From IMG/VR virus record IMGVR_UViG_3300024432_000023, positions 1 to 45,837 of that record: a stretch of 45,837 nt of DNA, one strand, 5' to 3'. A model generated the notes under the pieces. The model was not told the DNA's origin. It worked only from the letters and a program-made list of their open reading frames with translations, and searched no databases. Below are positions 44,583-45,837 of the stretch, piece by piece (within the stretch, counting starts at the first letter, position 1; every line of letters starts with the position of its first letter). This DNA comes from a virus. Made by a program: the position numbers and the translations under genes.

Positions 44583-45308
44583 TTAGCGAGAGCCTCCGAA
44601 GAGGACCCAGTCAACGTCCAACGTCTTCGCTGCAGCTTCACCGGCAGAGAACAGATAGGATGGAAGCGTGCCTACCGCAGGCAAGTTCGCCCCCGGAATT
44701 ACCGTCCCACCACCACCAATGACACCATCCGGCCCCGTGAACTGAGCAGAGATTTTGTCGATGCCATCCCAGTAGAACGCAGCTTCGTACCACGTGTCCG
44801 CTTCAAGCGTACCGAGTGCTGTCAGCGATTGAGCCGCACCATTGTTCTCGGAAATGAGATTGAGAACGGCACTGCCATCATCACTGCGCAGATAAACACC
44901 ATCTGTCGGAGCTACCGTACCAACCGCAGGCCAGAAACCAAAGAGAAGGATGTTTTGGATTGGATCATCCGTTCTGAAGCGAATTCCGTACCACGCTTCT
45001 TGACCAACTGCGAGTTCGAACGTGTCCGTAAACAAGCCATCACCATCCGCTTGCAATTTGTTTCCGTCAGTCGCTGCACCTGCAGACACCTGACGCTGGA
45101 CACCAGCAGAACTCAGCAGAAAAGTTTGAGTCACTCCGGCACCGATTGCCGTAGCAGTCCAAAGTATATCCCGCAGGGTGTATGGTCCAAAATCTTCGAT
45201 GGACAGTAGTGCGAGTGGACCGGGAAGAGGAATAGCATTCAGTACACTGTTGTCTCCAGCGGTACCGATACCATTCGGAAATTGTGTTACTTCAATATTT
45301 AAAGGCAT
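44583..45308 (-). CDS. Jelly-roll late protein, probable capsid decoration or head fibre, 241 residues
   Basis: From about 60 on the protein reads as a concanavalin-like sandwich: FTDTFELAVGQEAWYGIRF, NILLFGFWPAVGT, DGVYLRSDDGSAVLNLIS, DTWYEAAFYWDGIDKISAQF, ending KTLDVDWVLFGGSR. This is the strand layout of lectin-like decoration or head-fibre proteins. It lies directly after the coat gene and its terminator, with ATG 45308 and AGGAGTTAGAC ahead. No enzyme motif. The sugar-binding role is inference from the fold. Confidence 0.6.
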   Translation of the reverse strand: MPLNIEVTQFPNGIGTAGDNSVLNAIPLPGPLALLSIEDFGPYTLRDILWTATAIGAGVTQTFLLSSAGVQRQVSAGAATDGNKLQADGDGLFTDTFELAVGQEAWYGIRFRTDDPIQNILLFGFWPAVGTVAPTDGVYLRSDDGSAVLNLISENNGAAQSLTALGTLEADTWYEAAFYWDGIDKISAQFTGPDGVIGGGGTVIPGANLPAVGTLPSYLFSAGEAAAKTLDVDWVLFGGSR

Positions 45309-45334
45309 GTCTAACTCCTGATTAAACTAGGAAA

Positions 45335-45362
45335 GGTGGAGCCCAATTTTCCGGGCTCCACC
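45335..45362 (-). terminator. Hairpin terminator/attenuator after the coat protein gene
   Basis: GGTGGAGCCC (45362-45353) pairs perfectly with GGGCTCCACC (45344-45335) over an 8-nt loop on the minus strand and is followed by TTTCC. The 10-bp GC-rich stem with a weak U-run, between the coat gene and the next late gene, fits a leaky terminator that lets coat protein mRNA dominate. Confidence 0.6.
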
Positions 45363-45385
45363 GTGACGTAAAGAAGAACCCTCGT

Positions 45386-45837
45386 TCAGAGTCCCGGAGT
45401 ACCGAACACAGCTCGCGGATCAGTCCAGTCCGGAATGTAACGCTCGGTGGACTTGTACCGCATCGAGTCGGTCTCGAAGTCGCCTTCCATCGACTTTTCA
45501 AGCCCGCGGCGCATCATCATCTGCAGACCACGTGGCGCATCCGTCTGGACCCACCATGCAGTTGTCGAAGTAATACGCGACAGGTTTGCCTGACCCTGAG
45601 ACAGAAGCCCCATGGACAGGATCGGGTTGATGTCATTGTTAGCCGTTCCTGCACGCAGGACAGACTTCAAGAGGACTTCAGCTTGGAAGACCTGACTCGG
45701 ACCCGTAACGATCTTGAGCGGCGTCAACCGGATGCGCTTGCCGTTATTGTCCACAGCATTGCGAATCTGAATGAGCTGTTGCTCAAGTGACGTTTGCGAC
45801 AGAGCCGCAGCAGTCGTTAACAGGTTCGAGAACACAC
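45386..45837 (-). CDS. Major capsid protein, C-terminal part, cut by window edge
   Basis: The frame is open to the right edge, so the N-terminus is missing; an internal GTG near 45835 is unlikely to be the true start. The C-terminus (SMRYKSTERYIPDWTDPRAV, then FGTPG) matches the end of HK97-type phage coat proteins, which finish with a similar RYK..ERY..GWTDPR..YG.PG pattern. The middle (LKIVTGPSQVFQAEVLLKS, INPILSMGLLS) fits the A-domain core. It is followed by a terminator, as common for abundant coat proteins. Confidence 0.8.
   Translation of the reverse strand, partial: VFSNLLTTAAALSQTSLEQQLIQIRNAVDNNGKRIRLTPLKIVTGPSQVFQAEVLLKSVLRAGTANNDINPILSMGLLSQGQANLSRITSTTAWWVQTDAPRGLQMMMRRGLEKSMEGDFETDSMRYKSTERYIPDWTDPRAVFGTPGL

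Overview
This window is part of the genome of a tailed double-stranded DNA bacteriophage with a short-tailed, P22-like (podovirus-type) virion plan. The evidence is a dense genome of mostly overlapping genes, a compact replication and recombination block, and one long leftward structural operon holding a coat-protein C-terminus, two gp4-like connector proteins, a gp10-like stabilisation protein, large fibres, ejection-type proteins and a small-terminase-like gene. I see no integrase, repressor, tRNA, RNA polymerase or CRISPR array. Portal and large terminase are absent and probably lie to the right of the window. A lipobox protein and spanin-like membrane proteins beside a holin point to a Gram-negative host, and the phage is probably strictly lytic.

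Layout. (1) Positions 1-8713, leftward: the early region. It holds the N-terminal part of an SF1 (UvrD-type) helicase cut by the window edge, a GP88-like protein, a DUF932-like protein, about a dozen very small proteins (several under 60 residues), a protein whose architecture recalls the Cas12 inhibitor AcrVA2, and an AEP primase/DUF3987 helicase. Four copies of one promoter module drive this region: sigma70-like boxes, a conserved 13-bp box (ATTTAACATAATC) just upstream of -35, and a GGAGCGC motif in the spacer. One copy is followed by a structured 5' leader closed by a 12-bp stem. (2) Positions 8875-17646, rightward: replication and recombination. It holds a family 4 uracil-DNA glycosylase fused to 3'-5' exonuclease and family A polymerase, a Cas4/RecB-type iron-sulfur nuclease, a Sak4-like ATPase, a DUF669-like single-strand-binding candidate, an SNF2-type helicase, a VRR-NUC-type nuclease, a MazG-like protein, small zinc proteins and a HAD phosphatase. 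(3) Positions 17504-45837, leftward: the late operon, read from the coat protein C-terminus through a terminator, head-decoration candidates, a glycine-rich adhesin-like fibre, a connector, a 1,511-residue fibre with a LamG-like domain, a lysis cluster (spanin-like, DUF5675, holin-like, lipoprotein), a second connector, another fibre, the gp10-like protein, ejection-type proteins, small terminase and a glycine/proline-rich protein.

The most interesting single observation is in the late operon. The gene at 40332-41078 ends just after a slippery A7 run. A -1 shift there adds 46 basic residues and moves the stop to 40210, where it overlaps the next start codon as TAATG, the junction style used throughout this genome. 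All assignments come from motif reading by eye; no database search was run.
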